Under the pieces are notes generated by a model, which was not told the DNA's origin, did not search any database, and was given only the letters and a program-made list of their open reading frames with translations. Positions 10,869-23,667 of a stretch of 64,000 nucleotides of DNA are shown here, piece after piece. Position numbers and translations under genes: made by a program. The stretch covers positions 87,448,706 through 87,512,705 of the forward strand of contig OZ024934.1 of the NCBI GenBank assembly GCA_964017235.1. Reading direction: 5' to 3'. The number at the start of each line of letters is the position of its first letter. Positions within the stretch are counted from its first letter, which is position 1. The DNA comes from Sabellastarte sp. h YS-2021 (Eukaryota > Annelida > Polychaeta > Sabellida > Sabellidae).

Positions 10869-13800
10869 GAATGCAGCCTTGTAGGATGGAGGGAATTCTT
10901 TTAAGAAAACCACTACCTAACCTACAACTGAACATCATGAGAACTTCACAATGGAATTTACATGCAATAATGAACATATAAACTTACAACAATCACAACA
11001 TACAACTCCCCAAAAAATGACAGTATGTAGTTGTAGTTCTCACAATTGCTGACAATGTTGGTGTTGCAATAGATAGCCCATCTACATTGTGACATCCGAC
11101 CCCAAAACAAAGTCAAACCAACCTGAAACTGTCATCAGCATAATGCCTAACCCTTCCCAAGTCAGATTTAGGCAACATTGATATCAACTACAAATACATC
11201 CAGCATTGCAGACATACCAGCCACAAACTGCAAATGTACAAATATAAGCATGAAACACATACTTATAAAGTAACAAAACTGTAACTGCACTGTAGGACCC
11301 AATTTCAAATCTGACCCTATGCCAACAGAGATTTTTCAAACAGAAATTGGTATACATACAATGGAATTTCCAATAACATGCATCAAGAAACTCATGTAAG
11401 GAAATTACCTATACAAACTAAAGATGCAATCAAAACATACATCAATAGCTTCTGTGACTCAATCTTGACTCAATCAAGATGAAATAGGTGCCAAAGGAGA
11501 AGTCCTTTTAAGAAACTTTCTTAATGGCAGTAAAACAAAACCTTTTGATCACCAAACTCCTAACAGGAACAGACAGACCCATATTGAGTCAACTGTTGTC
11601 CAAAGAGGCTAAGAGCTGGCATGACTACAGGCTTAATTGCAGTAGGCCCATCCAAAGCCAACTGGTTCTGGCAATTGAAGGACCAGAGTTACTTGAGACC
11701 CATTCTCCTTATAGCTAAAGGAAGAATATGTCCAAGTATTAATGTCACTCCTTTAACATGAATCCTAATCCCCAGAGACAAAGACCCCTGGCTCAATTGC
11801 AGTAATTGCAGTAGGCCCATCTGAAGCCAACTGGTTCATGGCCAAAAAGGCAGTCAATGGGCCAAATTACCTGTGACCAATTCTCCCTACAACTAAGGGA
11901 AGGGTTCAAACATGAATGTCACTACTTTACCTGAAGCCAAACCCAAAAACTGTCTTGAAAGGTAATGACTTCAAGAAAGCCTTCCTCACAAGCTCAAAGG
12001 TTGTTTGATAAGAGCATGAAGGACCAATGACAAAATTCAAAACTATTGATTTGTCTCTTACTAAAAGTTGCTAATCTCTTATTTATCTCAACTTTTAGAT
12101 ACTTCTTGACCCTTCAAGCCCCAAACCATCCGCAATTGCTGTTCTATAGCCCACAATAATGGATGGTATTAGGATGTTTCCTTAAACTAGTATTACAGGA
12201 AATTTGCTCCATGTGGAATAGTGGGGTCTGAGATATAAACCTGGCTCTCTTCACACCACTTCCCAAAATAGAACAATTGATTCTCAGATTCTCCTTGAGG
12301 AGTGCTCCTTTATTGTTTCACCACTTCCTCTGGGAATCTTCCATAATATTCATGCCTGACTACAAATACCAATCATGAAGATTCAAGTAAACTAGATTGT
12401 TGTGAAGTCTATTGCAGAATGGTTAAGTCAACAGATTCACCCATTTAGAAGGAGTTTTGTGGACAGATCCACCAGACCCAAAAACCAAGACATCCCTGGC
12501 CACCCTGGTGCAATCATGATGATTCCACACCTGTAGATGGTCATTTGTTGAATCACCAGAGGGATGAGGGCCACTGGACAAAACACATAACTGACCAGAC
12601 CCTTCCACGAGACATTCCATGCCTCTGTTTCCCAAGCCTGACTGTCTGGGACATGAGACACATACATCTTTTGCATCACCTGCAGGATCAAGGTCCTGGG
12701 CAAAACATTTGTTTCCCAAGCCTGACAGGAGACCTACATAGGTCTTTGTTGCAACACATCAACCACTGATTGATGGGAGCAATGGCAAATTCAATTGAAA
12801 AGCTGATGATTCATAGCCCCTTTGGTTTGAAACACCTTATCTCTCTGGACAAGGAATGTGCTAGAACTCTCTGGATTGTAGATTCTCTGGGATGCACTTC
12901 CCCAGAATCTGAATCATCCTGGCATTCGTCCAACCCATGATTCTTCAGATTACCTGATAGTGGATGCCTCCCTGGTTGTTCAAATAGGCCACCACTAAAG
13001 AATTGTCTGTGAAAATCAACAGATTTCTATTCAGAAGCTGATTTCTGAATCATTTTTAAGCTAAACAACATTGCTTTTAGCTGTCAAATGTTATGTGGAG
13101 CCTTGACTCTTCCTGATTCCATAGACCACTGGCTGTGGATGCCTCAAGTGAGCATCCCAACCCTTAGGTAAGCATCTGTGAAAGGAAGGAGACTGTGCTC
13201 CTTCTGAAGGAGTGGTGTATACTCCTTTCAAATTAAACAATTGGTCCCCCACTGAAGATGATCCCTGTGAACCAGAGCAGTGGGATATCCAGAGACTAAA
13301 GATATCCGCAGTGTTCCCAGATACCATTGGAGAAACTTCATGTGCAGACCTCCCAATGGTGTAGTCTTCTCCATTGAAGCCATGCTTTCAAAGTGACATG
13401 AGCTTCCCTGGAAATGAGTGAGAAGTTTTCAACATGGTAACCGTCTTTTCAAGAAGACAATCGATTTCCTTTGAGTTGAGAAGACTAGCCCTACCCTGAG
13501 GTCGAATTGTAAACCAAAAATTCGATTACTGGAGTTGGAAATAAATCTGATTTTTAGAAATTTGTGATCCAACCCAGGCTTTCAACAAGATGCACCAACC
13601 AGTAGGTGTTTTCTTGGCACTGCTTTGAGTTGTTGTCATTAAGCCAACCGTCTAACTGGCGAATACTGATGCCTTCTGCGAGTGCCATCAGCTTCACCTC
13701 CTTTACTACCTTGGTGAACTTGTAACTGTAGCAATACTGAAGGGTAAGGCAGTGAACTGGTAGAATCTGTAGCCTCCAATAAAGCGAAGATACTTTTGTT

Positions 13801-14446
13801 AGCTGAGTCTACCAGTGATGAGTGTGTAGCCATAAAGGTCTAGTGACGTCATCCACTCGCCTTCTATAGACGAATTCCAAATATTAAACAATTTCATATC
13901 AAGTAAGGTACATGCAAGCTTGTTACCTGCCCTTAACTACTACTGGCTGCCATTAATCTTGCTTGCTTGTCACAAGAAATAAACTGTAAAACTCAAGCGA
14001 TGTGACACTTAACTGGTGTTATCGCCCTTTTGTCAATCATTTGATAAACAGCTTTTATCAAAACTGCTGTGTGTCTCATTTTTTTTTCTTTTTTTTTTCA
14101 CTTCTGCCAACCTCACTTCTGAAAGGTCTGGCTGAATATCACACAGGACGCCATCTACCATCCCTGCTTCCATGGGCCTGTATAAGTAAGATCCTCTCCC
14201 CTTTTAACTAGCTGAGGAGTAGGAGGCACTTGTAACTCTATTTAAAGGGAAACTGAAAGGGACAAAAAAGATCTTCTCTGAGGTCTGTGGTCCCTTTCCT
14301 AGTCCAGCCTAGGAGCATGTTCATTTCCAGACTTAATAATCATCCTTATTGTCCTGAAATCACTGGATAAAAATCCTCTGAACATCTGAAATATGTGCAG
14401 CAAGAGAACCTCTTAACTGCGAATAAATGCATTTTATTATCCACCA

Positions 14447-14960
14447 CGCGACGTATTTGCCCTAAATACGGGGAAATACAGACCGGGATGTATTTTTTTT
14501 GTATACACCGGCGCCCCGGTACTATGGATATTGAGTGTGATTAACTTCCGGTTTTTCAACAATATCTCGGAAAGTATGTAACTTAAAAATATGTATAATA
14601 TATCATTAGAAAGGTGTTATTCTAGCGCTTCTGCTCATGTATGTTGCATAAATATCCATGCAGAAATGACTGAGATATTGCAAGGTAAAGATTGAAGTTT
14701 TATATTCAGTGTTGCTCATCCTTTTTGACAGTCTGTTTCACGTTTTCTCATTAAATATTCATATTATTTGACCCATAAATCGCACAAAATGGTGGATAAT
14801 AAAAGTAAAACATCCCTCATCAGACATATACAGAAAAAATATATCACTCAAGAAGATTAACAATATAATACTCGTGCTTCGCACTGGTATAATATTGTTA
14901 TCTTCATTCGTGATATATTTTTTCTGTATACGTCATTCGGGACGTTTTCCTATTGTAGGT
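14447..14960. mobile_element. Palindromic insertion inside the DIRS-like element
   Basis: TTTATTATCCACCA at about 14455 and its exact inverse TGGTGGATAATAAA at about 14790 bracket AT-rich non-coding sequence. Next to it, about 14828-14937 forms a long imperfect hairpin: ATACAGAAAAAATATATCAC pairs with GTGATATATTTTTTCTGTAT around the loop CTCGTGCTTCGCACTGG. Neither part looks like DIRS coding sequence, so I read this as one or two small nested fold-back elements. Confidence 0.55.
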
Positions 14961-16419
14961 TTTCTAAACTTTAAGGCATTCTAAGTTACATCCCTTCTTT
15001 TGAGTCACATGTTCTTAGACATGGTCAAACTCCAACAAGAAGATTTGAACACAAACTAGATGACTGGACTGAAATGCAACACATTGCATCCGGTCCAAAG
15101 CGTTATTGAAGTCTATATCTTCTATGGTGATCCCTAAGATCCTTTAAATTAGACCTGAATTGACAAATCAATACACTTTTGGTCTCTGCAGAGTACGGTC
15201 TTCTACAAGGGAACTTGTTCCTAAAGTATCGGAAAGTGAACTTCCTGCAGACCTCCTGCAACTAAGGAGCTGTCCAGGAAAGTGATTCATGAAAGGAAGT
15301 CCAAGCAAAAACTTCTTCCTACATAAGTGCTATTTTTTAAAAAAAACATCAGAGGCTTCAAACTCCTTGAAACCCAACATAAAGGCCACATTCAATGCTG
15401 GCTGTTCACCCAAGGAATGTGGGAATTTCAAGATGTAGGTAAATGTGACAAAATGAGGGAGCATTCACAGTATCTGTGTCTGTTAAATCAATCCCTAGCC
15501 ACTCAATAACAGTGAGCCAAATCTCTGAAAAATAAGGAATAGATTTCTTGTATTCTTGAGATGAATCATAATCCCCATCACCTGACAACCTGATTCTAAA
15601 CCTTTTGAGAGGTATCGAAACCCGATTGTACTCAATTCTTGTCCAAAAACCATTTAATCAAAAGCCTCTCCTTGTAGATATGAATGACACTCCCCGACAT
15701 CTGACAACCCGAATCTAAACCTTTTGGGAGGAATAGAAAACTCGATTGTCCTTGAATGACGTCATGCAGGTATTTTCCTTTACTGAATGTTTTGACTGGA
15801 CCTCGACAGAAGAGTTTTCCGAAGAGGTAGTCTAATCAAGCATTCAAAACTCCTCCATGGTGCAGTGTCCACAGTAACTAAAAATGGCTGCCCCCAAGGG
15901 AGATTCCTTCTTCTGTAGCATCGACAATCTATTCAACTGGGATGCATACTGTGATAAAATTGCCTTCAACGCCTGGCTATTAGAACCCGACGTGAACAGC
16001 AAATAACGGCCATTCGAATTGTCATTCTCATCCAAGATGGCGTCGTCCAGATCGCTTCTGTTATTCAAGAGTACATTCTTTCTAAATATGTATGCTGCAA
16101 AATTATAGCTTCCAACGTCCAGCAAACTGAACCAAATGACTGGCAAACTATATAAATACTATTATTGTTGCATTATGACCTTCTTTATGTTGATTTATTT
16201 CCTAGAGGTTGACGACGATAGAACTTCAGATGTCCCCATCCAAAAGTCCTTCATTTGTATAATAATAATGACTTCCTTCGAGGATTTAAAATTTAATGTA
16301 TAAGTTCTGTAACATATACAAGAAAATATGAAGTGAAATTCACTCTAAAACCCCCAAATAAATAAAAATCCTGACAAAACTTCTACTAATTCCAAAAGAC
16401 ATCCATACTGTTGATGGCC

Positions 16420-16611
16420 AACAAAAATAATGAAGTAAACAATGTGGTCATGTGACCTAATTGGCGGGAGGACAGACTACTATAACCCAATGGCTTGATT
16501 AAGGTTGTTACATAACCTTAAAAATCGCATCTCTGCATTGGCCATTGGGTTGGATGGCTCCAACAAATAGCTACTGTTAGGAAATGGTAAGGGTATTTCG
16601 CTATAAAATTG
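16420..16611 (-). repeat. Right inverted terminal repeat of the DIRS-like element
   Basis: The reverse complement matches the left terminal repeat for about 180 bp (AGTAGCTATTTGTTGG, CCATCCAACCCAATGGCCAA, GCAGAGATGCGATTTTTAAG) with roughly a dozen differences. It ends GGTAAGGGTATTTCGCTATA before the flanking AAATTGGCTATTTTATG of the interrupted family F unit. Confidence 0.88.
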
Positions 16612-17310
16612 GCTATTTTATGACCCCAGTTTGACCCATAAGGGCGGGTCTGGGGGTAAATATGACCGGCTATCTTGACTCTTCACATATGGTTTCCCAA
16701 TACCTCTTAATACATTCTCAAGCTCTAGAAGCAAGAATAAAGGAGATATAAGGGGAAAAGATGAAATTGGCTATTTTATGACCCCAGTTTGACCCCAGGG
16801 GGAAATTTGACTTGGTTTCTAGACTCTCCACATATGGTTTCCTACTACCTTCCAATACATTTTATGGCTCTAGATGCAATACTAAAGAAGATAATAGGGG
16901 GGTTCACATGAATTTTAAGCTTTCTGATTGGTACCTGTGAGAAAATCACTCGTAAATGGGTCAATTTTCATCGGATTGCTCCCAAAATCTAATCAGCTCA
17001 CGTTTTTGATAGTATAAACATGTGTATGAAGTTACAAGCCTCTGCGGTCAGTAGATTTTCCTGAACTGCGATGACGGGCGGGTGTACCCGAAAAAACTAT
17101 TTTTTGATCATGTGACCTTGATAAAGATCAAAGGTCAAATTTAAGCATGTGGAAAAATTTTCCCACGCCTAAGGTATATATAACTGCCAAATATGGTTAA
17201 AAAGCTTGCAATAATAAGGGAGATATTCAAGGGAGACCATAATGCTGCGGCGGCGAGGAAACTGAGGTGAAACCAAATAAGCGCCCTTTCAGGGACGCTT
17301 AATTATTAAA
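16612..17310 (+). mobile_element. Family F element, right part with terminal hairpin
   Basis: Two units of about 148 bp (AAATTGGCTATTTTATGACC to AGATATAAGG) are followed by a unique tail with CTGAACTGCGATGACGGGCG, CCCACGCCTAAGGTATATA and AAGGGAGACCATAATGC. The end is a hairpin with stem TAAGCG...CGCTTA, closing at about 17305. The left part lies beyond the DIRS insertion (about 10400-10518), so the DIRS element split an older family F element. A second F element is at 34883-37012. Confidence 0.65.
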
Positions 17311-17745
17311 CCACAAGAACAGATTTATAATAATAACTCAGAATTGAGAATTAAATGTGTGATCATCAACTGAAATAAGTTCATAACTAATCGTGTCAAA
17401 ATGAACTGAAGCAAGTTGAACTAGACTAAGGACGCATCTGTGGCCAGATGCTGGATGTATCCACCGACAAAGGCCAACTAACATAGTTTAGAAGATAAAC
17501 AGCATATTTCGTTAATAAGCAAGCTGAAAGCACTTTTAAGTTTGGTTACCCTTATTTGACCCTGTAGCAGGGGCCCAAGGTGAAGTCTGACCTGATCAAA
17601 AGATTCACAGCCCATGATTTCCTATAAGTCGTTTTCACATTGCAAACCTCTAGGACCAATAATAAGCAGGAGGGGCCCAAGGTCAAATCTGACCACATGA
17701 AAAGATTTGCAGCCCATGACTTCCTATAAGTTGTTTTTATATTAA

Positions 17746-18890
17746 TGAGTTATTTGAGAAATACTGGCTATCTGCAATACTTCTAGAGATAATTCGCATT
17801 TACTCATTTTGAGTAGGTGAATAATTAGCTACGGGTCTGAAACTTCACCAAGTGAAAGCTCTCTCAAAAGTAGGCGAATGAGTTATTTGAGAAAAATTGG
17901 CTATCTACAATACTTTTAGAGATAATTCGAATTTACTCATTTTCAGTAGGTGAGTAATTACCTACGGGTCTGGAACTTCACCATGTGAAAGCTGTCCCAA
18001 AAGTAGATGAATGAGTTATTTGATAAAAATTGGATATCTGCAATACTTTTAGAGATAATTAGTATTTACTCATTTTGAGTAGGTGAATAATTAGCTACAG
18101 GTCTGAAACTTCACCAAGTGAAAGGTCTCCCAAAAGTAGGTGAAGGAGTTATTTGACAAAAATTGGCTATCTGGAATACTTTTAGAGATAATTTGCATTT
18201 ACTCATTTTCAGTAGGTGAGTAATTACCTACGGGTCTGAAACTTCACCAAGTGAAAGCTCTCCCAAAAGTAGGTGAATGAGTTATTTGAGAAAAATTGGC
18301 TATCTACAATACTTTTAGAGATAATTCGAATTTACTCATTTTGAGTAGGTGAATAATTAGCTACAGGTCTGAAACTTCACCAAGTGAAAGGTCTCCCCAA
18401 AGTAGGTGAAGGAGTTATTTGACAAAAATTGGCTATCTGGAATACTTTTAGAGATAATTTGCATTTACTCATTTTGAGTAGGTGAATAATTAGCTATGGG
18501 TCTAAAACTTCACCATGTGAAAGCTCTCCCAAAAGTAGATGAATGAGATAATTGATAAAAATTGGATATCTGCAATACTTTTAGAGATAATTAGCATTTA
18601 CTCATTTTGAGTAGGTGAATAATTAGCTACAGGTCTGAAACTTCACCAAGTGAAAGGTCTCCCAAAAGTAGGTGAAGGAGTTATTTGACAAAAATTGGCT
18701 ATCTGGAATACTTTTAGAGATAATTTGCATTTACTCATTTTCAGTAGGTGAGTAATTACCTACAGGTCTGAAACTTCACCAAGTAAAAGCTCTCCCAAAA
18801 GTAGGTGAATGAGTTATTTGAGAAAAATTGGCTATCTGCAATACTTTTAGAGATAATGCAGAATTACTCATTTTTAGTAGGCAAGTAATT
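17746..18890 (+). repeat. Family C 133-bp tandem array
   Basis: Units start GAGTTATTTGA(G/C)AAAAATTGG and contain CAATACTTTTAGAGATAAT, TTTACTCATTTT(G/C)AGTAGG, AGCTAC(A/G)GGTCTGAAACTTC and CTC(T/C)CCCAAAAGTAGGTGAA. Starts at 17746, 17880 and 18013 give steps of 133-134. Units with GAATAATTAGCTAC and GAGTAATTACCTAC alternate, hinting at a two-unit higher-order pattern. Family B has the same motifs in the same order, so B and C share an ancestor. Confidence 0.82.
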
Positions 18891-19649
18891 TAGCCACAGG
18901 CCTAATTTAGACATAAAGCCTACCAATAGAATACTGTGGTGCACCCTCTAATATACCTTGCAAACTTGAGAAGGCTAGCTATAATATTTTTTTCGTTAGA
19001 GCGGTAATGGTGAAATCTCTCTACACACTGCGGCTATCCAGTGGATACAATGATTTACTCAACAGTGAGAACCTGAAAGTAGATATTGGTAAGCTATGCC
19101 ATGACACAGAGGTCTGCAATTTCACTCTGTTATAGCTGACCAAAAATTATATGAATAACATATTTAAACAAAATACTGTAAATGTAATAGTTTTCACGTT
19201 ATAACTGATTTACTCAACAGTGATAACCTCAAAGTAGCTATTACTGAGCTATGCAATGAGCTACATGTCTGAATTTTTTCTATGTTATAGCTGACCCAAA
19301 ATTAGGTGAACAACATATTTAAGCAAAATACTGTAAATGCAATAGTTTTCAAGTTACAACTGATTTACTCAATAGTGAGAACCTGAAAATAGCTATTGCT
19401 CAGCTATGCCATGAGCTATAAGTCTGTAATTTCACGATGTTATAGCTGACCCAAAAGTAGGTGAACAACATATTTTAACAAAATACTCCAAATGCAATAT
19501 TTTTCAAGTTACAAGTCATTTACTCAACAGTCAGTACCTGAAAATAGCTATTGCTCAGTTGTGCCATGAGCTACAGGTCTGTAATTTCACTATGTTATAG
19601 CTGACCCAAAAGTAGCTGAATAACATATTTACACAAATTTCTGTAAATG

Positions 19650-20700
19650 CATTAGTTTTCCAATTACAACTGATTTACTCAACAGTGTGAACTTCAAAGT
19701 AGCTATTACTCAGCTATGCAATGAGCCACAGGTCTGGAACTTCACTATGTTATAGCTGACTCCGAAATAGGTGAATAACATATTGAAACAAAATACTCTA
19801 AATGTAATACTTTTGAAGTTATAAGCAATTTACTCAACAGTGATAACCTAAAAGTAGCTATTACTCAGCTATGCCATGAGCTACAGGTCTGAAATTTTAC
19901 TATGTTATAGCTGACCCCAAAGTAGCTGAATAACATATTTACACAAATTTCTGTAAATGCAATAGTTTTCCAATTACAACTGATTTACTCAACAGTGTGA
20001 ACTTCAAAGTAGCTATTACTCAGCTATGCAATGAGCCACAGGTCTGGAACTTCACTATGTTATAGCTGACTCCGAAATAGGTAAATAACATATTGAAACA
20101 AAATACTCTAAATGTAATACTTTTGAAGTTATAAGCAATTTACTCAACAGTGATAACCTAAAAGTAGCTATTACTCAGCTATGCCATGAGCTACAGGTCT
20201 GAAATTTTACTATGTTATAGCTGACCCAAAAATAGCTGAATAACATATTTACACAAATTTCTGTAAATGCAATAGTTTTCCAATTACAACTGATTTACTC
20301 AACAGTGTGAACTTCAAAGTAGCTATTACTCAGCTATGCAATGAGCCACAGGTCTGGAACTTCACTATGTTATAGCTGACTCCGAAATAGGTAAATAACA
20401 TATTGAAACAAAATACTCTAAATGTAATACTTTTGAAGTTATAAGCAATTTACTCAACAGTGATAACCTAAAAGTAGCTATTACTCAGCTATGCCATGAG
20501 CTACAGGTCTGAAATTTTACTATGTTATAGCTGACTCCGAAATAGGTGAATAACATATTGAAACAAAATACTCTAAATGTAATACTTTTGAAGTTATAAG
20601 CAATTTACTCAACAGTGATAACCTAAAAGTAGCTATTACTCAGCTATGCCATGAGCTACAGGTCTGAAATTTTACTATGTTATAGCTGACCCAAAAATAG
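19650..20700 (+). repeat. Two-unit higher-order repeat of about 310 bp in the B array
   Basis: A pair of distinct B units (one with GCAATGAGCCACAGGTCTGG and GACTCCGAAATAGGT, one with AAGCAATTTACTCAACAG and ATGCCATGAGCTACAGG) repeats nearly without change at about 310-bp steps (AAGCAATTTACTCAAC near 19823, 20133, 20443 and again near 20598). Composite copies 2 and 3 carry this pair only once, so the amplification happened at this locus after the copies separated. Confidence 0.8.
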
Positions 20701-21329
20701 CTGAATAACATATTGAAACAAAATACTCTAAATGCAATAGTTTTCAAGTTACAAGTGATTTTACTCACGATGGAAGTTACCGAAAAGCCCAAAAGTAGCT
20801 ATTACTCACTTAGCTATTGAGACAGACACCCAAGTTACTCACCATGTTGTAGCTATGAAAAAAGTATCTGAATAACATATTTTAACAAAATGCTCTAAAT
20901 GCAACACTTTTCAAGTTACAAGTGATTTAGTGCATGATTTCATGAATTTTAATGCATTTTAGACATTTTTGTCTACCAGAGGCCTAATTTAGACATAAAG
21001 CTTACCAAAAAGATAGGGTGGCGAGTCCTCTAGCATACCAAGCCACCTGCCAAATATGAAAGAAATCTGGAAAGAAATGTGGACTGTAGGTCGCTAGCAA
21101 GCAATATTCCACATTTTAGACATTTTTGTCTACCACAGGCCTAATTTAGACATAAAGCCTACCAAAAAGATAGGGTGGCGAGTCCTCTACCATATCAAGC
21201 CACCTGCCAAATATGAAAGAAATCCGGAAAGAAATGTGGACTGTAGGTCGCTAACAAGAAATCTCTGCGGACGCGGACGAGGACGATGATGAATCCATAG
21301 TATCCCCGCTTCGCGTCGGGGATACAATA

Positions 21330-22531
21330 ATACTGGGCTAGTTAAGGGTTTAAAATCCCCTATTTTTACTACATAAGGCTATAATTTCATTAATATTGGG
21401 ACTTAAAGCTCACTAGAAAATAACAGTGTCCATTTTGCCTACTTTAATATGTGTAACCAGTTTCATTTTAAAAAGTTAAAAACTCAGCAAGCAGAGGGAT
21501 AAAAACACAAAAATAAGTTCTTAAAAGTCTAAGATAGCCATAACATCATTAATATTCAAAATTTAAATAGACAGGCACTTCCTTTGAAAAATATAAAGAT
21601 TTCAGCTCTATGAGCCACATAGTTCAACAGTTACAGGGCTTTAAAGTGGCACAATGTCCATCAATTGGGTCTCTGTGGGCATTTTAGAATTGTTAAAGTG
21701 ACCTTAGCAATTAAACTACAGATCTGAAACTTGTTTAGGAACATAGATAACAAACAAAAATTATAGACTTGTGGCAAAAAGTCAAAATATTGTGTCTCTG
21801 TGCGCCTTTTAGAGACCTCAATGTGACCTTCAAATTAAAGTTTCAGACTTAAAATCTGTCACATACAAATATTACACATAGAATTTATATCTAATACAGT
21901 TTGAAACTTCTCAGACTTACCATTACCAAGTTACAGAGTAAAATATGTGAAAAATGTCTTAAAAGGGTCACTCGGGTGGGTGTTTATGGTCCTCATACAC
22001 AGGTTAAATGTCTATTAAAGACCTAAATTTTGGGGCACATACAAAAAAAAACAACATATTGATATATTCCCAGATGATATTTCACTTCCATGAGACATAG
22101 TTTGAAAGCTACAGTGCTTGAAAGTAGCAAAAAGTGCATAAAAAAAATCCTTAAGTGGGGTCTATATGGGCCTCAAACACAATTTTCTCCTCAACTTAAA
22201 GTCTTGATTTTCGGCACATGCACTAAGAATATATTAATGTGTTCTCAGGTAAAATTTTAGCCAGATGAGCCTTATACTTTGTGACCTAGAGGGCTCTAGG
22301 TGGCCAAAAGTCAAATTTCTGACCTTAAGGTGGGAATAAGTTCTTTATTATTGGGAGTTTAAGATCACCTTAAAATAGGGATCTTTCTTTGGGCACCCTT
22401 AACATGTGTACAAAGTTTGAAAAAAAAATACAGATTCGTTTCTGAGTTATCATTGACAGAAGGAAATTTCTGAGGGCGGTGGTGCGACGGACCTGAATCA
22501 AATATATCCCCGACTTTCATCTGGGGATATA
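21330..22531 (+). mobile_element. Decayed hairpin-ended element with G-like tail
   Basis: From about 21400 to 22350 a diverged repeat of roughly 150-170 bp can be followed by recurring words (GTCTCTGTG(G/C)GC, GTG(A/G)CCTTA, CAGATCTGAAACTTG, GAGCC..ATA). The tail, TCTTTGGGCACCCTTAACAT, AAGTTTGAAAAAAAAATAC and GGTGCGACGGACCTGAATC, closely matches element G (36780-36926), and it ends in the hairpin TATCCCC...GGGGATATAATAA at 22531. The left end is not recognised. Confidence 0.55.
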
Positions 22532-22779
22532 ATAAAATATACAGCACTGTCACACCCCTCAATACACCAAATTCATCTGTAGAAGCGCACACGCTCAGTG
22601 CTCGTACTATCACCCATCCCCAAAACACATAAAACTGTGTAAAGTTCTAAATGCCCACCCTTTCCAACAAAATATGAAGTCCAGATTCTTTTACAAATGT
22701 TTTACTTAATTTTCAACTGCTTAACTTTACAAAAAGTGTATAATTTTAAGCATTGCAAAGCATAAATATAGCTTTGTAA

Positions 22780-23435
22780 TAGTGCTGTCGCGACACTCGC
22801 TACGTCCGATACTATTGTTTGCTAGGTCTATTATGAGCGACAATCGGATGAGTTTTTTTAAAATCCAATTGCAAAGATATTAGCATATCTATATTATAAA
22901 GATAGAATAGCTTTTAAAAGTGAAGGATTATTTAGCACTTTAATATATATTTTCGGCCTTTTGACAACACAGTCTGTACAAATCTAGTCACATGACCTAT
23001 AAGGAAAGCATTTAACCATTGCTGGAATGTAGATTTGGAAATTACATCTTTATTTTTTTTGCACTTGGTAAGTCAATTTAATTGACGTAAAGCTTTCAAA
23101 TAATATTTTAAAACACTGTAGTTCTATTTATTTGAGGTGTACATGATATTATATAGCCATTATGCAGCACTTTATAAAGTCAGAATTAGATCATTCTTTT
23201 AATATACTGACGGTTTTGAAAGTGTTCCTACATTTGACAATGCATAAACAACCAAAATAAATGGACAAATTTGACTCTAAAATGATGTATTCAGGTGAGA
23301 AACAATATATTATTTTACATTTTAATTAAATAGTTTTGTGTTGAGGTGAGTTTATGAAGTCGACATACGTCAGTACTCGGTCGGCCAACGTGGGCGATAT
23401 TTGATGTTGATTTGCAGCAGTGAGTAACAGCACTA
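22780..23435. mobile_element. hAT-type non-autonomous element with perfect 8-bp TSD
   Basis: Bounded by a perfect 8-bp direct repeat CTTTGTAA (22772-22779 and 23436-23443). Termini are TAGTGCTGTCGCGACACTCG at the left and a right end whose reverse complement begins TAGTGCTGTTACTCACTGC. The 8-bp TSD and TAGTGCTG-type ends indicate the hAT superfamily. About 656 bp, no transposase. Confidence 0.85.
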
Positions 23436-23667
23436 CTTTGTAACTAGAGATTGGGTCTCGACGCAGTGTATCCCTGGACGGGACATAGTTAAGGCGTGAA
23501 TGTGTCGGGCTTGAGCCTGTTTCCTGGAGCACCAGGTCAGGATTCTCCATAGTACCAGATTACTTCCAAAAGCTAATCACTAGTTGTTTCACTTATATCT
23601 GTCTTTAAAAATTACATTTCATGGATCCAGAAGATCCATATAGTGATCCGGATCGCTTCCAAAACTC

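Larger units (their letters stand above)
10519..16611 (-). mobile_element. DIRS-like retrotransposon, decayed, near full length
   Basis: An element of about 6.1 kb with inverted termini and an internal complementary region, the diagnostic DIRS architecture. Coding remnants are all on the minus strand: gag-like traces around 15.4-16.1 kb and RNase H/downstream traces around 12.4-13.4 kb (fragments such as GLVSYVFCP, IIMIAPGWPGMSWF and LVDLSTK, typical of DIRS polyproteins). It is clearly broken in many places and cannot be active. Its ITRs differ from those of the elements at 1-1875 and 37-38.8 kb, so it is a different subfamily. It sits inside a family F unit, and a further palindromic insertion lies within it at about 14.45-14.96 kb. 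The ITRs still match closely, while the coding part has decayed. Confidence 0.85.
17419..21329 (+). mobile_element. Composite hairpin-ended cassette C+B, copy 1
   Basis: The left end is AACTAGACTAAGGAC, a perfect stem GCATCTG/CAGATGC, then GTATCCACCGAC. The order is a head with two A-like partial units, a 133-bp C array (17746-18890, about nine units), a linker with an A-type right end (CTATCCAGTGGATACAAT ending at 19051), a 155-bp B array (19052-20960, about twelve units), a tail with two copies of a TTTGTCTACCA(C/G)AGGCCTAAT module of about 157 bp, and a terminal hairpin TATCCCCG/CGGGGATA followed by CAATAA. The left GTATCCACCGAC is nearly complementary to the right GTCGGGGATAC. No protein is encoded. 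The same order recurs at 23668 and 59915. Confidence 0.78.
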
